A stretch of 39,508 nt of DNA from UBA8653 sp963978155 (GTDB lineage Bacteria; Planctomycetota; Phycisphaerae; Phycisphaerales; SM1A02), in contig CAXBRK010000006.1 in NCBI GenBank assembly GCA_963978155.1, forward strand, positions 1 to 39,508, given 5' to 3'. The translations under genes and the position numbers were made by a program. Below the pieces are notes generated by a model, which worked only from the letters and a program-made list of their open reading frames with translations, made no database searches and had not been told where the DNA came from. Within the stretch, counting starts at the first letter, position 1; the number at the start of each line of letters is the position of its first letter. Of the stretch, positions 31,841 through 39,508 are shown piece by piece.

Positions 31841-34492
31841 TCAAGTCGGTGAATCGTTGGCGTTCACCGGAGTCACGGTGCCGTCCAGTTCAATGCGCCA
31901 GGCCAAGTCATCGTCGGTTCGGGGTTTGCCGTCAAAGCCAACCGAGGTCACGTAGGCCAGCGGTGCGTCCGATGATTCGGTCCAAGCTTCGCCAGACAGT
32001 TCGACGGTGAATGGTTGCCCAAACGCGTCCAGAGCATTGGCGACCGCTTCTTGGTTGAGCAGAGCCGCCGCCGCTTCGTTCGGTGCGGCACCTTCTTTGG
32101 GTGCCCAACCTTCAAACAATGCCTTCGCAATGGCTTCAACACCGGCCAAGCTGTCCCGTCGCCCACGTTCATCGCGATCGGCTTGCATTGGGTTGCGCTG
32201 GTCATAGGGCACTGTGATGGTGACCAAGCCGGTATTGATTTCTCGTGGAAACACATCGTTGTCCCGATCCGCATCTGCTAAGTCACGTGTGGGATCAAAG
32301 CGGATCTGTTGAATGGGGGCGGGGCTGGCAATGACCTTTGTCACGACAGGCTCATTGTTGGTCCAGATTTCCACTGGGAGGGGCAACAGTTCCGTGGTGC
32401 CATCGGCATAGGTCAACTGCAAGGGGACCGGCATCGGGATTCCGCCGACATTGCGGAGCGTAATTTCGTGGAAAATCCAATCCTGCGAAAAGATGGCGCG
32501 CTGTTTGTCTTCCATACGCTCCAGCATGCTGGCCCAAGCTCGTTCGTCTTCTGGGGTCACCATGAATCGATCTCGACCTTCATAGAAATCAACAATCATC
32601 GGATGTTGATCGACGCGCCGGGGGACATTCAATTCGTCGTTGCGACGCTGGGCCGCCGAATTCCCGCGTTCAGCGTCAAGCCGGCGTGCCTCGGCCATCT
32701 CATCTCCAACCGCATTGGCCAGCTCGAACCGCCGCACATTTTCAATCGCAATGTCAACGTGGTCGGTGGTCATGAACCAACCGCGCCAGAACCAATCCAA
32801 GTCGACACCAGAGGCATCTTCCAGACTGCGGAAGAGGTCAGCTGGCTCCGGTCGGCGGAACGCCCAGCGGTGGCAGTATTCTCGAAACGCAAAGTCGAAG
32901 AGCTCGCGACCGAGGACCGATTCACGCAGGACGTTCAGAGCGGCGCACGGTTTGGCGTAGGCATTGTTTCCAAACTGACGAATGGATTCGGAGTTCGTCA
33001 TGATGGGAACTTGTTTTTCGCTGGTCATGAACGGCACGATGTTCTCTGGGTCGCCCCGCCGAGGTGGGTAGGTTCGTGACCATTCTGCTTCGGCAATGGA
33101 TTGCACAAACGTGTTCAGCCCTTCGTCCATCCACGTCCACTGCCGTTCATCGGAGTTGATGATCATGGGGAACCAGTTGTGGCCCACTTCGTGAATCACC
33201 ACGCCGATCAGCCGGTATTTGGTGCGCTCTGGATAAGTGTCGTCTTCCTCGGGACGTGGACCATTGAAGGTGATCATGGGGTATTCCATGCCGCCTACGG
33301 GACCGTTCACACTCAACGAGGTTGGGTACGGATAGGGGTAGTACCGTGAATACACCTCAATGGTGTGGGCAATGGCTTGGGTCGACCATCGGCTCCAGAT
33401 CGGCTCTCCCTCTTCTGGGAAATAGCTTTGGCACATGACGGTGCGTGTGGTGCCGGGAACGATGACGCCCCAAGAATCCATCAAAAAGGCGGGGCTGCTG
33501 GCCCATGCCACGTCGCGAACGTTTTCGGCGAGGTACACCCAGGTTCGCTCCTCTTGTGCATCAGCAGATCGATTGGCCACTGCTTCTTCTTCGGTGACCA
33601 CCATGATGGGCTCCGTTGATGTTCTGGAAGCTTCCAGCCGTTGTTGTTGCTCGCTGGTCAAAACCTCTTCAGGGTTTTGCAGTACCCCAGATGCCGCCAC
33701 CACATGATTTTCGGGGACGGTGATGTGCAACTCGTAGTTGCCAAACTCCAACGTGAATTCGCCACGACCCACAAAATCTTTGTGCTGCCACCCGCGGGTA
33801 TCGGTGTACGCGCACATTCGAGGGAACCACTGGGCCAGTTCGTACAAGCCAGTTCCATCGTCCAGAATTTCGTATCCACTGCGTGACCGGATGGCATCGG
33901 GTGTGATTCGGTGTGACCACTTCACTTCAAATTGGAACACTTCACCACTGTTCAGTGGCTCAGGAAGATCAATACGCATCATGGATCCCACGATGGTGAA
34001 GGGCAACTCTTGTCCCTGACCATCTTTGACGTGATGGATCGTCGTACCCCCGGGGTGGGCCAACGTTTCAGCAAAACTCTCAAGCCAGCCGATGGACTGG
34101 GGCTGGTCCAAGTCTGGACCCCGCCGGGAGAGATTCGCCCGCGAGTCTGGCGCGTGTCGATTTTGATCCAATTGCATCCAGAGGTACCGCAATGCATCTG
34201 GACTTTCATTGTGGTACGTGATTTCTTCGGTGCCATCCACACCGTGTACTTCCGGATCAAGCCTGACGTGAATGACGTGATCGGCTCGGTTTTGCCAGTA
34301 CAGATGTCCAGGGGCTCCACTCGCGGTTCGGTAGGTGTTGGCAGTTGGCAGGTCGTATTCCAGCTGTCGGAACAGGTCAGGCTCACCAAACTTTTCTGGT
34401 CGCAGATAGGGCCCGTCGGGCATGGGCGGCAGTGATCCGAAATCGTGTTGATCGTGGAGGGCGAGGATGGTGAGCAAGAAGGTTGCGATCAT
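31841..34492 (-). CDS. M1-family zinc metallopeptidase (secreted)
   Basis: 883 aa from ATG 34492 (MIATFLLTILALHDQ, a signal peptide). A longer frame to 34558 is rejected because it would place a strong hairpin (34519-34544) inside the gene. The active site is HEVGH (434-438) with the third zinc ligand Glu457, the HExxH-x18-E pattern of gluzincins. The substrate-anchoring motif is GGMEYPMITF, with Tyr in place of the Asn of GxMEN. N-terminal beta-sandwich (HVIHVRLDPEVHGVDGTEEI) and long C-terminal domain. It probably degrades peptides outside the cytoplasm. TAATCT (34500-34505, minus strand) ends seven bases before ATG. Confidence 0.93.
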   Translation of the reverse strand: MIATFLLTILALHDQHDFGSLPPMPDGPYLRPEKFGEPDLFRQLEYDLPTANTYRTASGAPGHLYWQNRADHVIHVRLDPEVHGVDGTEEITYHNESPDALRYLWMQLDQNRHAPDSRANLSRRGPDLDQPQSIGWLESFAETLAHPGGTTIHHVKDGQGQELPFTIVGSMMRIDLPEPLNSGEVFQFEVKWSHRITPDAIRSRSGYEILDDGTGLYELAQWFPRMCAYTDTRGWQHKDFVGRGEFTLEFGNYELHITVPENHVVAASGVLQNPEEVLTSEQQQRLEASRTSTEPIMVVTEEEAVANRSADAQEERTWVYLAENVRDVAWASSPAFLMDSWGVIVPGTTRTVMCQSYFPEEGEPIWSRWSTQAIAHTIEVYSRYYPYPYPTSLSVNGPVGGMEYPMITFNGPRPEEDDTYPERTKYRLIGVVIHEVGHNWFPMIINSDERQWTWMDEGLNTFVQSIAEAEWSRTYPPRRGDPENIVPFMTSEKQVPIMTNSESIRQFGNNAYAKPCAALNVLRESVLGRELFDFAFREYCHRWAFRRPEPADLFRSLEDASGVDLDWFWRGWFMTTDHVDIAIENVRRFELANAVGDEMAEARRLDAERGNSAAQRRNDELNVPRRVDQHPMIVDFYEGRDRFMVTPEDERAWASMLERMEDKQRAIFSQDWIFHEITLRNVGGIPMPVPLQLTYADGTTELLPLPVEIWTNNEPVVTKVIASPAPIQQIRFDPTRDLADADRDNDVFPREINTGLVTITVPYDQRNPMQADRDERGRRDSLAGVEAIAKALFEGWAPKEGAAPNEAAAALLNQEAVANALDAFGQPFTVELSGEAWTESSDAPLAYVTSVGFDGKPRTDDDLAWRIELDGTVTPVNANDSPT

Positions 34493-34518
34493 GGTGTACA
34501 GATTAGGAATGAAACGGC

Positions 34519-34544
34519 CCGCGGCCCGGAAATCCGGGCCGCGG
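34519..34544 (-). terminator. GC-rich hairpin, probable terminator of the repeat/dockerin gene
   Basis: A stem of about 11 bp (34519-34529 with 34534-34544; core GCGGCCCGG / CCGGGCCGC) with loop AAAT lies 27 bases past the stop of the minus-strand gene 34571-34984. The following minus-strand sequence is only moderately T-rich, so it may end transcription weakly or block read-through into the M1 gene. Confidence 0.55.
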
Positions 34545-34570
34545 CTGAGGAGGAACATGCTTTTTGGGGT

Positions 34571-34984
34571 TTAGGAACCGGAGAGGATCATCAGAAGATC
34601 TCGAAAGTCCACTTTGGCATCGCGGTTCTTGTCGGCCTTCAACCGACGGTCTCCGGTGTGTGAGGACTGGCCGTATTCACTGAGCCATTCCAGGAGACTC
34701 TGGAAGCTGTAGCCTCCGGAACCAGGGTTGCCGTTCGAGAAGTCGTTGCCTTTCTTGGGGGGAGAATTCCCGTTGGAGAAATCGTTTCCCTTCCTGGCGG
34801 TTGAGTTCCCGTTTGAGAAATCACGACCTTTGACTTCGTCACCGGGGTTGCCCACCACGATGCCGATGGAGTTCGAGAATTCGTTGCCCTTGAGGACACC
34901 TTGGTGACCTCCGGAGTACTGGTTGCCACGATCGGCGAAGGCCAGGGATGAGCAGGTCAGAGCGATGAGGAGTTGCGTTTTCAT
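34571..34984 (-). CDS. Small secreted protein with 13-residue repeats and a dockerin-like end
   Basis: 137 aa. The signal peptide is MKTQLLIALTCSSLAFA with cleavage expected after Ala17. The mature part starts with five imperfect repeats (residues 19-91): RGNQYSGGHQGVL, a longer copy beginning KGNEFSN, then KGRDFSNGNSTAR, KGNDFSNGNSPPK and KGNDFSNGNPGSG. Residues 92-137 resemble the planctomycete dockerin-like tail: SFQSLLEWLSEYG, then an EF-hand loop DKNRDAKVDFRDLLMILS. AAGGA about eight bases before ATG is a good ribosome-binding site. A surface or matrix role is inference. Confidence 0.85.
   Translation of the reverse strand: MKTQLLIALTCSSLAFADRGNQYSGGHQGVLKGNEFSNSIGIVVGNPGDEVKGRDFSNGNSTARKGNDFSNGNSPPKKGNDFSNGNPGSGGYSFQSLLEWLSEYGQSSHTGDRRLKADKNRDAKVDFRDLLMILSGS
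34712..34930 (-). repeat. Coding tandem repeats (KGNDFSNGN units)
   Basis: Five imperfect units, four of 13-14 codons (39-42 bases) and one of 20 codons, within the small secreted protein. The last three are the most alike, suggesting recent expansion. Consensus K-G-N-D-F-S-N-G-N-S plus a three-residue spacer. Confidence 0.8.
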
Positions 34985-35103
34985 GGGTAAATTCCTTATG
35001 GGTTTGGGTTGTTTTGGGCGTCGATCGCCCCTTCACCAAACGTGGCGAGAGGAATCCCACGGGTCCGCCAAAGAAGTCAAAAAAAATCGGTACCCTTCTC
35101 TTT

Positions 35104-35805
35104 ATGGCACGATTCATTCTCGAAGGCTCCACCGACCCATTCCTCCGCGTTGACCTCACCCAGGGGGACATGATTCATGCCGAGTCCGGCGCTATGGCGA
35201 GCATGAGCTCGACGCTGGAACTGAAAGGCAAGGCTCGCGGGGGGATGCTGAGCGGATTGATGCGGAAAGCACTCTCTGGCGAGTCTTTCTTTATGCAGGA
35301 AATTTCCGCCGAGCAGGGGCCCGGTACCGTCCGACTGGCCCCGTCGGTCCCGGGCGAAGTTCGGGTGATCGACATGGCCAATGAATGTTGGCTCGTGGGT
35401 GACGGCGGCTTCTTGGCCTGCGACGACGAAATTACGTTGCAGACTTCGCGGCAAAAATTAAGTGGCGCTTTGTTGGGCGGCACTGGTGGCTTGTTTATTC
35501 TGAAAGCCACGGGCACTGGGTCATTGGCAGTTTCTGCGTTTGGCGCCATCACTGAAGTGGAGCTGAACGGCCAAGACGAATTGATCGTGGACAACGGACA
35601 CGTGGTGGCCTGGCAAGACACCTTGAGCTACACCCCTTCCCTTTCGACCAAAAATTCTGGCGGAATGTTGTCCAAGATTGGCGGATCGATGAAGAGTGGT
35701 GAAGGGGTGGTGATGCGGTTCAGCGGTCAGGGACGCGTATTGGTGTCTTCCCGAAGCCGCCCAAGCTTTGTTTCCTGGCTGGTTCCGCAGCTTCCCAGCA
35801 AATAA
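35104..35805 (+). CDS. AIM24-family protein (TIGR00266-like)
   Basis: 233 aa from ATG 35104 (MARFILEGSTDPFLRVDLTQ). The frame is open upstream to 35014 but those residues are not family-like. The core pattern is present: GDMIHAESGAMASMS, LSGESFFMQEISAEQGPGTV, APSVPGEVRVI and ILKATGTGSLAVSAFGAI, then DELIVDNGHVVAW. It has the beta-sandwich fold of tryptophan RNA-binding-like repeats; no enzymatic function is known. It is likely cytoplasmic or membrane-associated. TACCCT (35091-35096) ends seven bases before ATG and there is no Shine-Dalgarno. Confidence 0.9.
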   Translation: MARFILEGSTDPFLRVDLTQGDMIHAESGAMASMSSTLELKGKARGGMLSGLMRKALSGESFFMQEISAEQGPGTVRLAPSVPGEVRVIDMANECWLVGDGGFLACDDEITLQTSRQKLSGALLGGTGGLFILKATGTGSLAVSAFGAITEVELNGQDELIVDNGHVVAWQDTLSYTPSLSTKNSGGMLSKIGGSMKSGEGVVMRFSGQGRVLVSSRSRPSFVSWLVPQLPSK

Positions 35806-35843
35806 GGGATGTTCCCGAATTGAACTGACGTACATTAAGAACC

Positions 35844-38687
35844 ATGTCAGTTCTGCTTTCGTTGCTCCTTGTTACCGATCCATTTCCAAACTGGGAATCG
35901 GCCCCGGTCCACTCGGTCGCGCTTACCGACGAGGGTGAGGTGCTTGTCTGTAACGTGGCCCAAGCGACGCTCGAGATTTTCTCAGCCACCACCCCACCGG
36001 TGTGGCTTGATGCGGTCTCGGTCGGACTCGACCCTGTTTCCGTTCGAGTGCGACCAGACAGTCGCGAAGCTTGGGTGGTGAACCATGTGTCCGATTCAGT
36101 GTCGGTGATCGATCTGGATCGTCGGGTGACCACGGCGGTGTTGCCAGTGCTCGACGAGCCTGGCGATGTTGTCTTTGCGGGGAGCCCAGAACGAGCCTAC
36201 GTCTCGTGCGCGACCGATGAATGTTTGTTGGTGTTTGACCCCAACAACCTCGATGCCGCTCCGGGTCGGATTGATCTTCTGGGGGAAGAACCCAAAGCGT
36301 TGGCGGTGGACCCCAGCGGACAATTTGTGTACGCGGCATTCTTGTGCTCCGGCAACCGCACCACGGTGCTCGCGGGCGGGGGAGATTTCAACGGCAGTAC
36401 ACCTCCGAATGTGGTGTCCGATCCTGCAACCCCGTATGGGGGACAAAACCCTCCACCCAATGCGGGCAATGGGTTCATGCCTTCTCGGCCCGCAGGTCAA
36501 CCGACGCCTCCCCGAGTGGGGTTGATTGTCCGGGGGCTCTCCGACGGGCGCTGGGTTGATGACAACGGGACCGACTGGGCCGACTTTGTGAGTGGCCCTC
36601 AGGCTTGGCGAAGCGGTCGGCCCACCGGTTGGGATGTTCTGGACCACGATCTCGCGGTGGTCGACACCTTCAACAACAATCAGGTTTCCTATGTCGGGGG
36701 CGCGCTGTCGGTGGTCACCGGAGTGGCGGTGCATCCGAACAGCGGAGACCCCGTGGCCATTGGCATTGAATCTTTCAACGAAATCCGGTTTGAGCCGGTG
36801 CTTGAAGGCGTCTTTGCTGAGGTTCGTTGGGCCCGATGGGGATCGGAAGACACGATTGTGAATTTGAACCCCCATACCGAGGGTGTACACACCCTTCCCC
36901 CGGCGGAGCGGGCCAAGTCGGTTGGGGACCCTCGCGCGATTGCCTTCTCATCAACCGGTGAAGAGGCCTGGATTGCATCCAAAGGGTCCAACAACGTTTT
37001 GGTGGTGGACGCGTTGGGACAAAGAATTGGTGATCCCATTCCGGTTGGCTTTGGGTCAACCGGACTGGCGTTGAACGAAGACGTGGTCTTCGTCCACAAC
37101 CATTTTGAAGGCACGTTGGCCGTGGTGGACCGAACCGAGCGCGAGGTGGCAGCTGTCGTCTCACTGTTTGACCCAGTTCCTGATGAAGTTCAGCAAGGTC
37201 GTGCGCACATGTACGACACCCATTTGCACTCGGCTCGGGGTGAGGTCTCGTGTGCGACCTGTCACGTTGATTCCCGTATGGATCGTTTGGCGTGGGATCT
37301 TGGCAACCCAGGCGGCTTCATGCAGACCATCGACGTGAACTGCAACATGGGCGTGGATCAGTTTGGGCCGGACTGCCCAGATTTCCATCCCATGAAGGGA
37401 CCGATGACCACCCAGACCATGCAGGATTTGATCGGCAAAGAACCGTTGCACTGGCGTGGTGATCGTTTGTCCATCGAAGCTTTCGATGGTGCCTTCCATG
37501 AGCTGCTTGGTGGCGACGAGCCGTTGAACCCCATCGATATGGGCGAAATGCGAACTTTCCTGGCCACTGTGCGATTCCCGCCCAATCCCTATCGAAACGT
37601 CGACAACACCTTGCCCACAGATTTGGAAATCCCCTTCCCGGGCACCGGTCGGTACGCACCAGCGGGCTCGGCGATGCCCAATGGCAACGCGCTGCGTGGT
37701 CTTGAAATCTACACCTCAGAAATCACCGATGACCCGTTCAGTTGCGTGACTTGCCACGCCCTGCCTACCGGCATGGGCCCGGACCGAGTGCTTCGGATTT
37801 CCCCTCCTGGAGTTGATCCAATTCCGCTGGGGCCCAACCAAGAACGCCACCATGCGGTTGTCAGTGTGGACGGCTCCACCCAAAGACACTTCAAGGTTCC
37901 ACAGTTGCGGAACATGTACAAGAAGACGGGTTTTGATTTGGAGGCCTTGGAGAACACCTCTGGATTCGGCTACCTCCACGATGGCTCCGTGGACACTCTG
38001 GTGCGGTTCTTTGCCGAGCCCCTGTTTGATCTGGGAACCGCACAAAGGCTCTCCGATGTGTTGGCCATGATGTTCGCCTTTTCGGGATCCGATTTCCCTG
38101 GGTGGGACGCCGACAACCCGTTTGACAATGTTGTCGATCCGGGCCTCGACACCCATGCTGGCGTGGGTCGCCAAGTAGCGTGGTCGGGTGTCGCCTCAGC
38201 GGAGGCACTGGACACGTTGAGTGCCATGTCATTGGCAGCAGCAAGTTCAGACCGCGTGGAATTGATGGCCACGATCGAAATCGATGGCCGAGCCCGGGGC
38301 GGGGTGCTTTCGGGTGAAACCATTTTGCTCGATGGCGCGGGGCAAACCATGTCCATTTCTGAGCTGTTGAATCGACCAGAAGGCACCACGGCAGTGGTCA
38401 CCATGGCCCCGGCCGGGCACGCCGTTCGATTGGTGATGGACCGTGATGGTGATGGTGTCCTCAACCACGACGAATGGCTGGCCGGCAGCGATCCTCGTGA
38501 TCCGTCCAGTGTGCCGGTGCCATGTCCCACCGACTTGAATGGTGACGGTGATGTTGGCTTCAGCGATGTCGTCCAAGTGCTGTCGAGTTGGGGCGCCTGC
38601 GCTGCATGTCCCGAAGATCTGACGGGGGAAGGGACGGTCGACTTTGCCGATCTTCTTGAAGTCCTGTCCAGCTTCGGACCTTGCTGA
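35844..38687 (+). CDS. Secreted beta-propeller / di-haem cytochrome / dockerin protein
   Basis: 947 aa. A short signal-like N-terminus (MSVLLSLLLVTDPF). Residues about 20-455 are a YVTN/YncE-type beta-propeller (repeats like VRPDSREAWVVNHVSDSVSVIDL, LAVDPSGQFVYAAFL, AFSSTGEEAWIASKGSNNVLVV). Two c-type haem sites follow: CATCH (470-474) and CVTCH (634-638), in a region resembling di-haem peroxidase-like cytochromes (FKVPQLRNMYKKTGF, GYLHDGSVDTLVRFF). The end has a Ca-binding type stretch (DRDGDGVLNHDEWLAGSDP) and two dockerin-like modules: DLNGDGDVGFSDVVQVLSS (897 on) and DLTGEGTVDFADLLEVLSS (925 on), ending in Cys. Electron transfer at the cell surface is inference. TACATT (35831-35836) ends seven bases before ATG. 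Confidence 0.9.
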   Translation: MSVLLSLLLVTDPFPNWESAPVHSVALTDEGEVLVCNVAQATLEIFSATTPPVWLDAVSVGLDPVSVRVRPDSREAWVVNHVSDSVSVIDLDRRVTTAVLPVLDEPGDVVFAGSPERAYVSCATDECLLVFDPNNLDAAPGRIDLLGEEPKALAVDPSGQFVYAAFLCSGNRTTVLAGGGDFNGSTPPNVVSDPATPYGGQNPPPNAGNGFMPSRPAGQPTPPRVGLIVRGLSDGRWVDDNGTDWADFVSGPQAWRSGRPTGWDVLDHDLAVVDTFNNNQVSYVGGALSVVTGVAVHPNSGDPVAIGIESFNEIRFEPVLEGVFAEVRWARWGSEDTIVNLNPHTEGVHTLPPAERAKSVGDPRAIAFSSTGEEAWIASKGSNNVLVVDALGQRIGDPIPVGFGSTGLALNEDVVFVHNHFEGTLAVVDRTEREVAAVVSLFDPVPDEVQQGRAHMYDTHLHSARGEVSCATCHVDSRMDRLAWDLGNPGGFMQTIDVNCNMGVDQFGPDCPDFHPMKGPMTTQTMQDLIGKEPLHWRGDRLSIEAFDGAFHELLGGDEPLNPIDMGEMRTFLATVRFPPNPYRNVDNTLPTDLEIPFPGTGRYAPAGSAMPNGNALRGLEIYTSEITDDPFSCVTCHALPTGMGPDRVLRISPPGVDPIPLGPNQERHHAVVSVDGSTQRHFKVPQLRNMYKKTGFDLEALENTSGFGYLHDGSVDTLVRFFAEPLFDLGTAQRLSDVLAMMFAFSGSDFPGWDADNPFDNVVDPGLDTHAGVGRQVAWSGVASAEALDTLSAMSLAAASSDRVELMATIEIDGRARGGVLSGETILLDGAGQTMSISELLNRPEGTTAVVTMAPAGHAVRLVMDRDGDGVLNHDEWLAGSDPRDPSSVPVPCPTDLNGDGDVGFSDVVQVLSSWGACAACPEDLTGEGTVDFADLLEVLSSFGPC

Positions 38688-38716
38688 CACATTTTGTCAG
38701 AGACAACTTCTTTTTT
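38684..38716 (+). terminator. Probable terminator after the propeller/cytochrome gene
   Basis: CTGACA (38684-38689) pairs with TGTCAG (38695-38700) around loop CATTT; the following sequence AGACAACTTCTTTTTT ends in a T run ten bases after the stem. The stem begins inside the last codon and stop. Moderate-strength call. Confidence 0.55.
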
Positions 38717-38764
38717 GAAGAACAGGTTCGACGCTTGAAGCGAGTGGTCGTATAACGATCAACT

Positions 38765-39508
38765 ATGCCGAGTCGTTTACTCTCCATTGAAGAACATCCA
38801 ATCCTGAAGGGATTGGCCGAACACTTGGTGGGCGGAGCAGAAGTTGTCCAAAGAGAAGTGAATCTGGAATCGACGCTGGTTGTATTGCCCACGAAGCGAG
38901 CGCGGCGTCTTTTTGAGCACTTCTTACTTGATGCTGCCGAGCAGCAAGAAGTCTTGGTGGTGCCACCAGAGATCAGTACCCCAGGTCGGATGATTGATCA
39001 ATTCATCCCACCGACGGGACAACCAGCATCGTTGGTAGCGCTTGAGTTGATCGATCGACAGGTCTGGTTGGATCTGGATTCGTCTCAAAGGCAGATTGTG
39101 GAAGGTGGCAACGCCACAGAGACTGGTCGAGAGGCTTTGATCAGGCGTATTGCTCAATTGCATGTGGACGCTTGCGAGGCCATGGTGGATTTTTCGTCAA
39201 TCATGGAAATGGTTCCTGAAGGGGTTGCGGGCGGAGAAGAGCGTCGGCGTTGGGAAGTGCTCTTGTGTTGGCAAAAAGCACGAACTGAGAAGTTGGAAGA
39301 ACTTGGCTTGCAGTGCCCTTACGCCCAACGGGTGCAATCCATTGGTAACGGTGAGATTGCGCCTGGGTTGTACACCCGATTGGTATTGGTTGATGGTGAA
39401 CCAACACCGGTACGAATCGCCCTTCTCGACAGACTGGACAGTCTTGGGCTAACCATCGAGCGTGTTGTCCCCGCTGGAGAACTCCCAGCAGCAATTGATC
39501 CCATTCGT
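38765..39508 (+). CDS. AddB-like nuclease/helicase-related protein (partial, N-terminus)
   Basis: An open frame from ATG 38765 to the window edge (248 codons, no stop). It begins MPSRLLSIEEHPILKGLAEH. The N-terminus carries ESTLVVLPTKRARRLFEHFL and PPEISTPGRMIDQF, the pattern (V-V-L-P-x-R/K-x-A, then I-x-T-P-x-x-L/M) seen at the start of AddB/RexB-like PD-(D/E)XK nuclease proteins. These work with AddA-type UvrD helicases in double-strand break repair. The nuclease domain, expected at the C-terminus, lies outside the window. TATAAC (38751-38756) ends eight bases before ATG; there is no clear ribosome-binding site. Confidence 0.72.
   Translation, partial: MPSRLLSIEEHPILKGLAEHLVGGAEVVQREVNLESTLVVLPTKRARRLFEHFLLDAAEQQEVLVVPPEISTPGRMIDQFIPPTGQPASLVALELIDRQVWLDLDSSQRQIVEGGNATETGREALIRRIAQLHVDACEAMVDFSSIMEMVPEGVAGGEERRRWEVLLCWQKARTEKLEELGLQCPYAQRVQSIGNGEIAPGLYTRLVLVDGEPTPVRIALLDRLDSLGLTIERVVPAGELPAAIDPIR

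Noticed and set aside
1..39508. CRISPR arrays, insertion sequences, prophage or integrase genes
   Set aside because: No regularly spaced direct repeats, transposase motifs or phage genes were seen on either strand; the coding repeats at 34712-34930 lie within a gene.

Overview
The window looks like chromosomal DNA of a planctomycete, most likely of the class Phycisphaerae. This is an inference from protein style. Two secreted proteins end in the short dockerin-like modules (D-x-N-x-D, then VDFxDLL and a terminal LSSWG-type stretch) that are common in that group. There is a pseudopilin-like protein with an N-terminal FTIVELL segment and a C-terminal FLDGHAESI motif, a CBM9/DUF5916 outer-membrane barrel, and many starts without a Shine-Dalgarno sequence. 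No transposase, integrase, phage gene or CRISPR array was seen. The window looks like ordinary, densely packed vertical sequence.

Layout. 0-2 kb: a perfect 16-bp parS palindrome just upstream of parB, then a small coiled-coil/winged-helix-like protein ended by a strong terminator. 2.4-5.7 kb: fliD (unusually long) and fliS, the flagellar cap and the flagellin export chaperone. 5.7-13.5 kb: a surface-polysaccharide cluster. GDP-mannose dehydratase faces away from an eight-gene rightward run that starts with a GDP-fucose synthase-like enzyme, a GT4 glycosyltransferase, a sugar formyltransferase, a polysaccharide deacetylase of the exosortase/EPS type and a WcaF-like acyltransferase. It continues with a GT2-acyltransferase fusion and a third acyltransferase, and its last member is cysS, whose start overlaps that stop. 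13.5-17.1 kb: cysS, coaE and rho. 17.2-18.3 kb: the pseudopilin-like protein. 18.3-21.2 kb: the translation/secretion block tRNA-Thr, tuf, rpmG, tRNA-Trp, secE, nusG. It stops after nusG, where rplK would normally follow, and a DUF5916 barrel protein comes next.

23.5-28.9 kb: a TerC-family membrane protein, then a compact four-gene ABC operon (GldA-like ATPase, GldF-like permease, GldG-like protein, DUF4340-like protein) and tRNA-Leu. 29-32 kb: an RluA-type pseudouridine synthase facing away from two unrecognised exported helical proteins. 31.8-38.7 kb: an envelope group with a large M1 metallopeptidase, a small repeat-rich dockerin-like protein, an AIM24-family protein and a large beta-propeller/di-haem/dockerin protein. 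The window ends inside an AddB-like nuclease gene.

The most interesting items are listed as findings: a recurring TA-rich hexamer ending about 6-8 bases before SD-less start codons (possible leaderless transcription), the tandem acyltransferases with one fused to a glycosyltransferase, the repeat/dockerin miniprotein, the di-haem propeller fusion, and alternative hairpins in the tuf leader. I did not find a wholly new system that can be defended from sequence alone.
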